Positions 41,628-51,600 of a DNA stretch of 64,000 bases are shown here, piece by piece. How positions within the stretch are numbered: position 1 is the first letter of the stretch; every line of letters starts with the position of its first letter. The stretch is from Streptomyces sp. VRA16 Mangrove soil. GTDB taxonomy: Bacteria > Actinomycetota > Actinomycetes > Streptomycetales > Streptomycetaceae. The notes under the pieces are model-generated. The model was not told where the DNA came from, made no database searches, and saw only the letters and a list, made by a program, of their open reading frames with translations. Location: the NCBI RefSeq assembly GCF_017377775.1, contig NZ_JAFVLN010000021.1, positions 62,001 to 126,000 on the forward strand, written 5' to 3'. The translations under genes were made by a program, and so were the position numbers.

Positions 41628-43292
41628 TCAGGAACACACCGTGCCGTCGCGCGGTATTCGACCCTCCAGCAGATACGCGTTGACCGCGGAGTCGACACAG
41701 GCGCTGCCGGAGCCGTACGCCCCGTGCCCCTCGCCCTTCCACGTCAGCTCCACGCCGACCCCCTTGCCCAGCTCGTCCGCCATACGGCGGGCGCCCTCGT
41801 AGGGTGTCGCCGGATCTCCCGTGTTGCCGACCACGAGCACGGGGGCCGCGCCGGGCGCGCTCACATCGGGGGTGTCCCACTGGCCCGGCACCGGCCAGTC
41901 GTGGCACCAGCCCGCCGTGTCCCAGGCCATGGCCTCCCCGAAGACCGGGGAGATCGCACGGAACTTCGCCCGCAGCGCCTTCGCCTGCGCGGGCGTCGGA
42001 CGCGCCTTGTCGTCGAGGCAGGAGATCGCACGCTGCGAGTGGGTCGTGGTGCCGTAATGGCCTTGCGGATCACGGTCGTTGTAGGAGTCGGCGAGCGCGA
42101 GCAACGCCGTCCCGTCACCGCGCTCCGCGTCCCGCAGCGCCTTGGTCAGGGCGGGCCAACTGTTCCTGCTGTACAGGGTGACCAGGATGCCGGTGGCCGC
42201 CAACGACTCGTTCAGCTCGCGGCCGCCCGCTGTGGCCAGGGGTTTCGCGTCGAGCCGGTGGAGCAGCGCCGCGATCTCGCGGCTGCCCGTCTTCGGGTTC
42301 CTGCCGCGGGACGTGAAGTAGTCGTCCAGGGCCCGCTGGAATCCGCGCGCCTGGTTCTCGGAGTGTCCGACGGACCCCACGCTCGGGTCGACGACCGCGT
42401 CCAGGGCGAGCCGGCCGACCTTGCCGGGGAACAAGTGGGCGTAGACACCGCCCAGTTCGGTGCCGTACGAGACGCCCATGTAGTGCAGCTCGTCGTCGCC
42501 CAGGGCCCGTCGCATCAGGTCCATGTCGCGAGCCGCCTCGACCGTCGACACATGGTCGAGCAGTTTCCCTGCCTGTCGCTCACAGCCCTGGCCGAAATCG
42601 GCGGCGTCCTTGAAGTACGCCGTCTCCTCCGCCGCGGTGTCCGGGGTGAGGTCGACGGCCTCGGCGGCCTGGATCGCCCGGTCGCTGCGGCAGCGCACAC
42701 CGTGACTCGCCCCGACCCCGCGCGGGTCGAAGCTCACCAGGTCGTAGCGCTCACGCAGCTTCGCGTACTGCGGGGCGAAGGCGGGCAGCAGATCGACGCC
42801 GGAGCCGCCCGGACCTCCGAAGTTGAACAGCAGGGCCCCGACCCGCTTCTTGCTGTCGCCGCGCGTCCTGGCCCGAATGAGGGCGATACCGATCGTCGCC
42901 CCTGTGGGCCGCATGTAGTCGAGCGGGACCTGGAGCGTCGCGCACTGCCAGTCGGAGCCGGGAGCGGGTGAGCTCCCCGTCGCCCGGCACCGGCCCCAGT
43001 CGAGGCGCTGGCGCGTGAGGGAGGCGGGGAGGGAGGGCAGCGCGTCGGTCCGCTGCGTGGTGTCGCCCGATGGTGAGGCGCCGTCCGGCGTCGACGTGGA
43101 CGGCTGGGACGCCGATGGCTTCGAGGCCTTGTCCCCGTTGTCCCCGTTGCCTCCGTCGTCCCCGCTCGAGCCGCTGCAGCCGGTGACCAGGCCGGCCGTC
43201 AGCAGCACGGCGGTCGCGAGACCGACTGCGCGGACCCCTGCTCCTGCGCGTGTACGTGCGCCTGAGCGGGCGCGCGCATTCTGTGCCGCCAC
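41628..43292 (-). CDS. Secreted lipoprotein alpha/beta hydrolase (TAP-like peptidase)
   Basis: A 554-residue exported hydrolase. A signal peptide ends in a lipobox LVTGC (about residue 40), followed by a Ser/Asp linker. The catalytic domain has FNFGGPGGSG (oxyanion), GVSYGTELGGVYAH (Ser), VVGNTGDPATPYEGA (Asp) and GEGHGAYG (His), as in SlpD/SlpE and tripeptidyl aminopeptidases of Streptomyces. It probably trims peptides at the cell surface. GTG 43292 is chosen over 43298 because GGGAGG then has correct spacing. The C-terminus PRDGTVCS matches its upstream neighbour, showing a tandem duplication. Confidence 0.9.
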   Translation of the reverse strand: MAAQNARARSGARTRAGAGVRAVGLATAVLLTAGLVTGCSGSSGDDGGNGDNGDKASKPSASQPSTSTPDGASPSGDTTQRTDALPSLPASLTRQRLDWGRCRATGSSPAPGSDWQCATLQVPLDYMRPTGATIGIALIRARTRGDSKKRVGALLFNFGGPGGSGVDLLPAFAPQYAKLRERYDLVSFDPRGVGASHGVRCRSDRAIQAAEAVDLTPDTAAEETAYFKDAADFGQGCERQAGKLLDHVSTVEAARDMDLMRRALGDDELHYMGVSYGTELGGVYAHLFPGKVGRLALDAVVDPSVGSVGHSENQARGFQRALDDYFTSRGRNPKTGSREIAALLHRLDAKPLATAGGRELNESLAATGILVTLYSRNSWPALTKALRDAERGDGTALLALADSYNDRDPQGHYGTTTHSQRAISCLDDKARPTPAQAKALRAKFRAISPVFGEAMAWDTAGWCHDWPVPGQWDTPDVSAPGAAPVLVVGNTGDPATPYEGARRMADELGKGVGVELTWKGEGHGAYGSGSACVDSAVNAYLLEGRIPRDGTVCS

Positions 43293-43372
43293 GGGCACCT
43301 CCCCCCTGACCGCCCCCCGTTCGAGAGACAGTCAGGCCATCGTAGGAGGATCCGCCGACACCCGTCCGAGCC

Positions 43373-43405
43373 TGTGGACAACCACCGGCCCGACCCTGTG
43401 GACAA
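43373..43405. promoter_or_regulatory. Two exact DnaA boxes between the tandem peptidase genes
   Basis: TGTGGACAA (complement TTGTCCACA, the preferred Streptomyces DnaA box) occurs at 43373-43381 and 43397-43405, in the same orientation, 24 bp apart, upstream of the 41628-43292 gene. Confidence 0.6.
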
Positions 43406-43413
43406 CTCCTGGA

Positions 43414-44961
43414 TCAGGAGCAGACCGTGCCCTCGGCCGGGACCTTTCCGCCGAGGAGATAGCCGTTCACGGCGTTGTGCACGCACTTGTTGCCGCTGTC
43501 GTAGGCCCCGTGGCCCTGGCCCTTGTACGTCAGCTCGACGCCCACGCCGTCGCCCAGCGCGTCGACCATCTTCTTCGCGCCCTCGTACGGGGTGGCCGGG
43601 TCGCCGGTGTTGCCGACGACGAGGATCGGGGCGGAGCCGGACGCGCTCACGTCCGGACGGTCCGCCGCGCCGTCGACGGCCCAGTCGGTGCAGCCGAGCA
43701 TGCCCCAGGCCAGATAGTCGCCGAACAGGGCGGAGGCCTTGCGGAACTCGGGCAGCTTCGCCTCGACGTCCGCTGTCGTGTAACGAGGCTTGTCGTCGGC
43801 GCAGTTGATGGAGACGTTGGCGGCCTGGATGTTGCTGTACGACCCGTCCTCGTTGCGTCCGTTCATCGAGTCGGACAGCGCCATGAGGATCTTTCCGTCG
43901 CCGTCGTACGCCTGCTGCAGCCCCTCGGTGAGGTACTCCCAGAAGTCCTGTGAGTAGAGGGACTGGGCGATGCCGTTGGTCGCCGCGGTCTGCGTCAGCT
44001 CACGCGGGAAGATCCCCGGGATCGGCTTCTCGTCGAGTTCCCTGAGCAGCTTGGCGATCTTGTCCTTGACCTCTTGCGGGGTGTCGCCGACCGGGCAGTC
44101 CTCGGTCTTGGACGTGCAGTCCTTCGCGTAGTTGTCGAGCGCGAGCTGGAAACCCTCGGCCTGGCCGAGCGAGCTCTGCTCCGAGTCCTGGCTCGGGTCG
44201 ACGACTCCGTCGAACACGGCGCGGCCCACGTTCTTGGGGAACAAGTGGGCGTACACGCCGCCGAGTTCGGTGCCGTACGAAATGCCGAAGTAGTGCAGCT
44301 TGTCGTCGCCGAGCACCTGGCGCATCAGGTCCATGTCGCGGGCCGCGTCGGTGGTGCGGACGTGGGGGAGGACCTTGCCGGAGTTCTTCTCGCAGGCGTT
44401 GTTGAAGGCCGTGACGTTGTCGACGAGCTTCTTCTGCTCCGCGGTGTCGTCGGGCGTCGAGTCCTGCTCGAAGTAGTCGTCGAGCTGGTCGTCGCTCTCG
44501 CACTCGATGCCCGCGCTGCGGCCCACCCCGCGCGGGTCGAAGCTGACCAGGTCGTAGCGGGTACGAAGCTTCGCGTAGTCCGTGCCGAACGCCGGGAGGC
44601 TCGTGACGCCCGAGCCTCCGGGGCCGCCGAAGTTGAAGATCAGCGAGCCGATCCGCCGGTCCTTGTCGCCACTGGCCCTGGCGCGGATCAGGGCGAGCTT
44701 GATGGTGTCGCCCTTGGGGTCGTCCCAGTCGAGCGGCGCCTTCATCGTCGCGCACTGCCAGTCGGTGCCGTCGGGCAGCGGGGACGGTGAGGCGCCGCCG
44801 CCCTCGGAGTCCGACGGGGCCGGGCAGTCCTTCCAGCTCAGCTTCTGGGACGGCAGATCCACGCCGTCCTTCGAGTCGCTGCTGCAGGCCGCCAGGGAGG
44901 CGGAGAGCAGGGCGGCGGTGACGGCCAGGGCAGCGGCACGGGGCCGGGACGGAATGGGCAT
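43414..44961 (-). CDS. Secreted lipoprotein alpha/beta hydrolase (TAP-like), paralogue
   Basis: A 515-residue paralogue of the next gene. Signal peptide MPIPSRPRAAALAVTAALLS, lipobox SLAAC (about residue 26). Catalytic segments FNFGGPGGSGV, GISYGTELGGVYAH, VVGNTGDPATPYEGA and GQGHGAYDS are almost the same as in the neighbour. It has SKTEDCPVG-type extra cysteines. The two genes face the same way, with 121 bp between containing two DnaA boxes. Likely role: aminopeptidase acting outside the cell; the different mature linkers suggest some specialisation. Confidence 0.9.
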   Translation of the reverse strand: MPIPSRPRAAALAVTAALLSASLAACSSDSKDGVDLPSQKLSWKDCPAPSDSEGGGASPSPLPDGTDWQCATMKAPLDWDDPKGDTIKLALIRARASGDKDRRIGSLIFNFGGPGGSGVTSLPAFGTDYAKLRTRYDLVSFDPRGVGRSAGIECESDDQLDDYFEQDSTPDDTAEQKKLVDNVTAFNNACEKNSGKVLPHVRTTDAARDMDLMRQVLGDDKLHYFGISYGTELGGVYAHLFPKNVGRAVFDGVVDPSQDSEQSSLGQAEGFQLALDNYAKDCTSKTEDCPVGDTPQEVKDKIAKLLRELDEKPIPGIFPRELTQTAATNGIAQSLYSQDFWEYLTEGLQQAYDGDGKILMALSDSMNGRNEDGSYSNIQAANVSINCADDKPRYTTADVEAKLPEFRKASALFGDYLAWGMLGCTDWAVDGAADRPDVSASGSAPILVVGNTGDPATPYEGAKKMVDALGDGVGVELTYKGQGHGAYDSGNKCVHNAVNGYLLGGKVPAEGTVCS

Positions 44962-45060
44962 GCGTCCATCCTGCGGCGGCCGGGTGCGGTGCGCTCTTGC
45001 TGCGGGCTGTGCGGGTGAGGACCTGCAGGTGCGGGCCTCGGCGGGGACGCGGGCGCGGGT

Positions 45061-47832
45061 CTACAGAGCGCCCTTGCGCGACAGGTGGTTGAAGAACAGC
45101 CATCCCGGCAGCACGGGCAGCCACAGGGTGAGCAGCCGGTACAGCAGCACCGCCGGGGCGGCGACCTCCTTCGGCAGCCCGATCGCGATCAGACCGACCG
45201 TCAGCGTCGCCTCGACGGCGCCCACCCCGCCGGGTGTCGGCGCGGCCGAACCGAGCGCGTTGCCCGCGAGGAAGACGACCGCCACGCTGGCCAGGCTCAG
45301 GCTCGTGCTCTCGTTGCCGAAGGCCCGGATGGAGGCGTCCAGGCACATCACGAAGCAGGCCGTGAGGAGCAGCATGCCGCCGATGCCGGTGATCAGCTTC
45401 CGCGGCCGCTGCAACACGTCGAGCATGCGCGGCACGACACCGGCGAAGAGCGACCGCACGCGCGTGACGACGAATTTCCGCAAGAAGGGGATCGACGTCA
45501 CCACAAGGACGAGCACCGCGACCGTCAGAAGGCCCGCGATGACCGTCCTGGACGGCGACAAGGAGGGCGTCTTCTCGGTCCCCGTCAGGTAGCCGAACGT
45601 CAGCAGCAGCAGGATGTGGCTGCACATGCCGAACAACTGGGAGGCGCCGACACTGGCGACCGCCAGGCCCGGACGTACGCCGGCCCGCTGGAGGAAGCGC
45701 GTGTTGAGTGCGACGCCGCCGACCGCGGCGGGGGCCACGATCTTCACGAACGAACCGGCGACCTGGGCCGCGACGGTCCGCATGAAGGGCACCCGTTCCG
45801 GTACGAAGCCGAGCAGGCTCATCGCCGCGGCCACGTAGCTGAGCGCGGAGAAGACGACCGCGAGCCCGACCCAGCCCCACTCGGCCTCGTCGACGAGCGA
45901 CCCGAAGTCGATGTGGGTGAGCTGCGACAGCAGGAAGTACGCGCCGATCGCGCCGGCGATGAAACTGACCAGGGTGCGGGCCCTGATGCGCTCCAGGCGG
46001 GCCGGTTCGACGGGCGCCTGCGGCCGGATGCGGAGCACCTGGTGGCGGATCTGGGTGAGCAGATCCTCCTCGCGGGCCTCGTCCAGGGCCTCGTCGATGG
46101 CCCGCTTCTCGGACTTCTTCTCTGCCTTCTCGGACTTCTTGCCGGCCCGTACGGTCTTCTTCGCGTCGCCCTCGGCCTGGGCGGTGGACTCCTCCAGGCG
46201 GGCCTGCTTGGCCTTGCCGGACGCTTCCAGGACGGCCTCGCGCTCGCGTTGAGCACGCTCCCGGCCGAGCCTGCGCAGCGTCGCTCTGGTGGAGCGGGTG
46301 AGCGCGATCGGCTGGAGCAGCGGCAGACAGTCGGCGACGGGGTCGGGGCCGAGGACGTCGACCGCCGAGGCGACCGCGCGCTCGGCCCCCACCCGCAGGC
46401 CGAGCGTGGTGAGCATCTGGGCGATGTCCATGCGCAGCACCAGGTCGCCCGCGGCGATCTCGCCGCCGCGCAGGTCCGTGAGGATCACGGTGCCGGAACG
46501 ATCCACCAGAATCGCGTCCCCGGCGAGCCGCCGGTGGGCGATCCGGCGCGACTGGAGCGCCTGGACCTGGTGCCAGGTGTCGCGCAGCAGCGCGTCGGTG
46601 ATCTCGTCGTCCGGGATCGCGTCGAGGGAGCGGCCGCCGATGTGCTCGTAGACGAGCATCACGGCGTCGGGTCCCAGCTCGGAGGTGGCGATCAGCTTGG
46701 GCGCGTTCGCCCCCGCCGAGATCGCCGCGTACGCGAGCAGGGCCTCCTGCTCAAGGGCCTGGCGCAGCGACTGGAGGCTGCGGCGCTGGGTGATGCCGCG
46801 CAGCGTCAGACGCCGCCACACGCGGTAGAAGAAGCCCTGCGCCTGCTGCTCCCGGTCCACCACGGTGACGTCGAGCGGCGCACCGTCCTCCAGGGTGACG
46901 AAGTAGCGCCGGCCCCGGTCGCCGTTCTCCGTGGTGCCCTCGTGGGCCTCCTCACGCGAGGCGTTGACGGGGTGGAAGCCGACGTGACGCAGCCCCGCGA
47001 GGAGCGTCTGTCCCGTGGGGCGCACGTTGGGGGAGCCGACCGCGTACAGCGTGCCGTAGGCGACGGTCCAGCCGATGAGGATCGTCAGGATGATCGAGAA
47101 CGGCGTCGTGTAGCCGGTGACCAGCATCGTGAACGCGTCGAGCAGCAGGACGACCCACAGCACCACACGCCATCGTGGTCGTCTGGACATGCCGACGGCC
47201 GTCATATAGGCGATGACCGGCGCCAAGTAGCCGTGCACCGGATCGGTGAGCGCATGGATGTCGCTGGGCGACACCTTGGTGAGTGCGTCCTGGATGGACT
47301 GCGGCGCGGCCTTGGCGACCCACAGGTCGGTCGCGAGCGTCACTCCGTGGGCGAGGACGGCGGCGAGCACACCGTCGGCGATCCGCAGCCCGTCCCGCTT
47401 GATGAGCCGTTCGATGGCGAACGCCACCGGCACCAACAGGATGGCGATGCTCGACGCGAACCCGGCGAACTTGGTCAGCAGGTCGGGGGCCTGCTCGGTG
47501 CCCTTGTTGATGTCCTGGGCGAAACCCGTCGTCGTGGCGTGCGCGAACGCGGCGATGGCGAGGAGGACGACGATCGCGAGCACACCGGCCAGCAGACGCA
47601 TGAGATCGGAAGGGCGGTGCACGCGCGCGGGGAGCAGCGGTTCGTCGCCGTCGACCCGCTCCGCGTGCGCGTCCGCGTCCACGCAGTCCGGGTCGTGCAG
47701 CGGCTGCTCCTGCTTGGTCGGGGCGGCCTCTTCGGCCGTGTCCTCAGGGCGTGCCGATGCCACAGAAGCGCCCTCGGCCTTGTCGGGGTGCACGTTCTGC
47801 TGCTCCGTCGTCTCTTCTTGATCTCGTATCAC
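45061..47832 (-). CDS. Flippase-like membrane protein with internal pseudokinase domain
   Basis: A 923-residue multidomain membrane protein. About 75 acidic disordered residues are followed by an N-terminal membrane block (about 80-260). A kinase-like domain (about 280-520) shows MLVYEHIGGRSLD as a hinge, but the catalytic loop is HRRLAGDAILVD and the metal loop TDLRGG, so HRD and DFG are lost. A Lys-rich coiled coil (GKKSEKAEKKSEKR, about 560-590) precedes a C-terminal LPG-synthase-type flippase domain of about eight helices (ending with GSAAPTPGGVGAVEATLT). No lysyl-transferase domain is present. GTG 47832 has a weak binding site. Probable lipid-linked substrate flipping, regulated by the pseudokinase; inferred. 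Confidence 0.82.
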   Translation of the reverse strand: MIRDQEETTEQQNVHPDKAEGASVASARPEDTAEEAAPTKQEQPLHDPDCVDADAHAERVDGDEPLLPARVHRPSDLMRLLAGVLAIVVLLAIAAFAHATTTGFAQDINKGTEQAPDLLTKFAGFASSIAILLVPVAFAIERLIKRDGLRIADGVLAAVLAHGVTLATDLWVAKAAPQSIQDALTKVSPSDIHALTDPVHGYLAPVIAYMTAVGMSRRPRWRVVLWVVLLLDAFTMLVTGYTTPFSIILTILIGWTVAYGTLYAVGSPNVRPTGQTLLAGLRHVGFHPVNASREEAHEGTTENGDRGRRYFVTLEDGAPLDVTVVDREQQAQGFFYRVWRRLTLRGITQRRSLQSLRQALEQEALLAYAAISAGANAPKLIATSELGPDAVMLVYEHIGGRSLDAIPDDEITDALLRDTWHQVQALQSRRIAHRRLAGDAILVDRSGTVILTDLRGGEIAAGDLVLRMDIAQMLTTLGLRVGAERAVASAVDVLGPDPVADCLPLLQPIALTRSTRATLRRLGRERAQREREAVLEASGKAKQARLEESTAQAEGDAKKTVRAGKKSEKAEKKSEKRAIDEALDEAREEDLLTQIRHQVLRIRPQAPVEPARLERIRARTLVSFIAGAIGAYFLLSQLTHIDFGSLVDEAEWGWVGLAVVFSALSYVAAAMSLLGFVPERVPFMRTVAAQVAGSFVKIVAPAAVGGVALNTRFLQRAGVRPGLAVASVGASQLFGMCSHILLLLTFGYLTGTEKTPSLSPSRTVIAGLLTVAVLVLVVTSIPFLRKFVVTRVRSLFAGVVPRMLDVLQRPRKLITGIGGMLLLTACFVMCLDASIRAFGNESTSLSLASVAVVFLAGNALGSAAPTPGGVGAVEATLTVGLIAIGLPKEVAAPAVLLYRLLTLWLPVLPGWLFFNHLSRKGAL

Positions 47833-47996
47833 CAGTCACCGCCCGCACGATGGTGGCATGTCCCATCGCCATAGGGGGGCATCAGGGTGCAATCGAGGAG
47901 CGTGAAGTCGTCGGCAAGCGCCTTCTTGTGCGTCTCTCCATGGCGCCTGCTGTAGGTACCTCCAGGTTGTCGGTGCCGTGCGGCAGGATGGGACGG

Positions 47997-48362
47997 ATGA
48001 GCGAGGAGAGCGAGTCGGCAGGAGAACTTCCCGAGTACGCGGAGCGGGTCCTCGAAGTGGCCGAGTTGATTCCGCCCGGGCGCGTCATGACCTACGGGGA
48101 CGTCGCCGAATGGCTCGAGGAGGGCGGACCGCGTCAGGTCGGGCGCGTGATGGCGCTCTACGGAGGCGCGGTGCCGTGGTGGCGCGTGGTGCGTGCCGAC
48201 GGCCAGCTGCTTCCGGGCAGCGAGCTGCGGGCGCTCGGCCACTACCGGGAGGAGAGCACGCCGCTGCGTGAGGCCTCCCGGGCCGCCGAGGGCCACCTGC
48301 CGCGGCTCGACATGAAGCGCGCGCGGTGGGACGGCCGAACACGTACGGAAGCTCACAATTGA
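47997..48362 (+). CDS. Alkyltransferase-like (ATL) DNA-repair protein
   Basis: A 121-residue protein with the DNA-binding domain of O6-alkylguanine methyltransferases: RVLEVAELIPPGRVMTYGDV and RQVGRVMALYGG hold the helix-turn-helix with the arginine finger. The active-site PCHRV is replaced by VPWWRVV, so it cannot transfer alkyl groups. ATL proteins instead bind lesions and hand them to nucleotide excision repair. ATG 47997 is chosen for AGGATGG upstream. It corresponds to Rv3204 and precedes adnAB, in a cluster of DNA-repair genes. Confidence 0.88.
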   Translation: MSEESESAGELPEYAERVLEVAELIPPGRVMTYGDVAEWLEEGGPRQVGRVMALYGGAVPWWRVVRADGQLLPGSELRALGHYREESTPLREASRAAEGHLPRLDMKRARWDGRTRTEAHN

Positions 48363-48640
48363 CAGCTTCGGCCATCCTGCGCGCGGACGGGGTGCCTGTG
48401 GCCCGTACGGGGGAAACGGGGCAGGTGGGGCACTTCGCGACATCCTTGTCCGTTCGTGAGACAGCGCACACCTGCGCCGAACGGGGCACGAGGGAGGCAC
48501 CGGAAGCCCGGCTTCCGCCACACTCGACGGCGTAGCGTCGACGGCACCGTCGATGACAGACACCTCCTTCACCCCGCGGCCACCGCGTCGAGCGGACGGC
48601 CCGTCGACCACCAGCACACCCACCAGGACCAGCGATCCAC

Positions 48641-51600
48641 GTGAGCTCCTCTTCGTCCACCCGCTACCTGTCGCAGCACCAGGCTCGACAGGGGATGCCC
48701 GGCGCGTACCGACTGGTGCGTACCCCGCCGGCGCCGGTGGACCCCCCTCGTCTGGACGCACATCAGCAGGCCGTGGTTGACCACGCTTACGGCCCCCTCC
48801 TTGTGCTGGCCGGGCCGGGGACCGGTAAGACCACGACTCTCGTGGAGGCCGTCTCGGCGCGCATCTCCAAGGGCGTCGAACCCGGCCGCATCCTGGTGCT
48901 CACGTTCAGCCGCAAGGCCGCCGTCGAACTGCGCGACCGCATGGCGCTGCGCATCGGCGCGGCGCGCGCCCCGCAGGCCACGACGTTCCACTCGTTCTGC
49001 TACGCCCTCGTACGCGCCCACCAGGACGCCGAACTCTTCGCGGAGCCGCTGCGGCTGCTGTCGGGTCCCGAGCAGGACGTCACCGTGCGCGAGCTGCTGG
49101 CGGGCCAGATCGACCTGGAGCGGGCCGGGCTCGCACACGTGCGCTGGCCCGACGAACTGCGCGCCTGCCTCACCACACGCGGCTTCGCGGACGAGGTGCG
49201 CGCGGTGCTCGCCCGCAGCCGTGAGCTGGGCCTGGGCCCCGCGGCCCTGGACTCGTTCGCCCGCCGCATCGGCCGCCCCGACTGGCGCGCCGCCGCCACC
49301 TTCCTGGCCGAGTACCTGGACGTCCTCGACATGCAGGGCGTGCTCGATTACGCGGAACTGGTGCACCGCGCGGTGCTGCTCGCCCACCGCACCGAGATCG
49401 CCGACCAGCTGGCCGCGCAGTACGACGCCGTGTTCGTCGACGAGTACCAGGACACCGATCCGGCCCAGGTGCGGCTGCTGCACGCGCTCGCCGGAGGCGG
49501 CCGCACCCTGGTCGCGTTCGGCGACCCGGACCAGTCGATCTACGCGTTCCGCGGCGCGGACGTCAACGGCATCCTGGAGTTCCCCGGAGACTTCCCGCGG
49601 GCCGACGGCACCTCCGCGCCGGTCGAGGTGCTCACGACGTCCCGGCGCTCCGGCGCCCGCCTCCTGGAGGCCACCCGCCGCATCACTCAGCGCATGCCGC
49701 TGACCCGGCTGCCCGCCGACAAGGTGCGCGCCCACCGGGCGCTCACGCCGGTACGCGACGGCGGCCGGACCGAGGTCTACACGTACCCGACGTCCGGTGC
49801 GGAGCTCGACAACATCGCGGACATCCTGCGCCGCGCCCACCTGGAGGACGGCGTTCCGTGGAACGACATGGCCGTCCTGGTGCGCGCGGGCACGCGAGGC
49901 ATCCCGTCGCTGCGGCGCGCGCTCACGGCGGCCGGTGTCCCGGTCGACATCGACGGTGACGACCTGCCGCTGCGCCACGAGCCGGCGGTGATGCCGCTGC
50001 TGACGGCATTGAAGGCCGTCGCGCAGGCGCCGTCCGGCGATGCCGAGAACGCCGAGAACGCCGAGAACGCCGAGAACGCCGAGAACGCCGAGAACCCAGA
50101 GAACACAACGGGCTCGGAGGACGTCGGGGACGTCGAGAATGCCGGGGACGTCGGGGACGTCGGGGACGCCGGGGACTCCAGGGACGTCAGGGACGTCAGG
50201 GACGCCGGGGACACGGAGGTCCCTTGCTGGCTGGACACCGAGACCGCCCTGACGCTGCTCGGCTCGCCGCTCGCCGGGATGGACGCCGCCGATCTGCGCC
50301 GCCTCGGGCGCGCCCTGCGCGAGGAGGAGCGCGCCGCGGGCAACCATGTGCCGCCGCCCTCCGACGACCTGCTCGCCCGCGCCCTAGCCGAGCCCGAACG
50401 GCTCGCCGCCCATGACCCGTCCTACGCGCGCGGGGCGCAGCGCCTCGGCGCGCTGCTCGCCCGCGCGCGCGAGAAGCTCGCCGACGGTGGCACCGCCGAA
50501 GAGGCCCTGTGGGAGCTGTGGAACGGCACGCCCTGGCCGCAGCGCCTGGAGCGGGCCGCCCGCCGCGGCGGCGCGGCGGGACGCAACGCCGACCGTGACC
50601 TGGACGCCGTGTGCGCTCTGTTCGCCGTCGCCTCGCGCGCGGAGGAGCGGACCGGCGGCAGCGGCGCGCGCAACTTCCTGGAGGAGATCGAGGCCCAGGA
50701 CATCGCCGCCGACACGCTCGCCGGGCGGACCGTGCGCCCCGACGCCGTCCGCCTGATGACCGCGCACCGCTCCAAGGGCCTGGAGTGGCGGCTCGTCGTC
50801 GTGGCAGGCGTCCAGGAAGGGCTCTGGCCCGACCTGCGGCGCCGCGGCTCCCTCCTGGAGGCCGACCGCATCGGGCGCGACGGGCTCGCCGAACCGCTCA
50901 CGCCGGGCGCGCTGCTCGCCGAGGAGCGCCGCCTGTTCTACGTGGCCGCCACGCGCGCGCGGGAGCGTCTGGTCGTCACCGCCGTGAAGGCTGCCGCCGA
51001 CGACGGGGACCAGCCGTCCCGGTTCCTGACCGAGCTCGGCATCGAGCCCAAGGACGTCGCGGGCCGCCCGCGCCGCCCCCTGTCCGTCGCCGCCCTGGTC
51101 GCCGAGCTGCGCGCCACGACCGTCGACCCGCGCGTCTCCGAGGCGCTGCGCGAGGCCGCCGCCCGGCGACTGGCCCGGCTCGCGGCGCTCAGCGACGACG
51201 ACGGCAGACCTCTGGTGCCGTCCGCCCACCCGTACCGCTGGTGGGGCATGTACGAGCCCACGGAGAGCAAGGTCCCGCTGCGCGACCGCGACAAGCCCGT
51301 CGTCCTCTCCGGAAGCGCCCTCGACCAGCTCGCCAACACGTGCGCGCTGCAGTGGTTCCTGGGCCGCGAGGTCAAGGCCGACGCCCCCGCGACCGCGGCC
51401 CAGGGGTTCGGCAACGTCGTCCATGTCCTCGCCGACGAGGTCGCCTCCGGGCGCACCCCCGCCGACCTGGACGTCCTCATGGAGCGGCTCGACTCCGTGT
51501 GGGACGCGCTCGCCTTCGACGCGCCCTGGAAGTCGGAGCAGGAGAAGGGCAACGCGCGCGTGGCGCTCGAACGCTTCCTCCAGTGGCACGTCATGGACCG

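Noticed and set aside
36494..41698. A 1734-codon open frame on the minus strand across the glycan operon and moeZ
   Set aside because: It is the mirror of several well-supported plus-strand genes; GC-rich third positions leave antisense frames open. No domain is coded and no single start with a binding site.
43414..43808. Plus-strand frames opposite the second peptidase
   Set aside because: Arg/Ser/Pro-rich shadows of a gene whose catalytic residues are clear on the minus strand.
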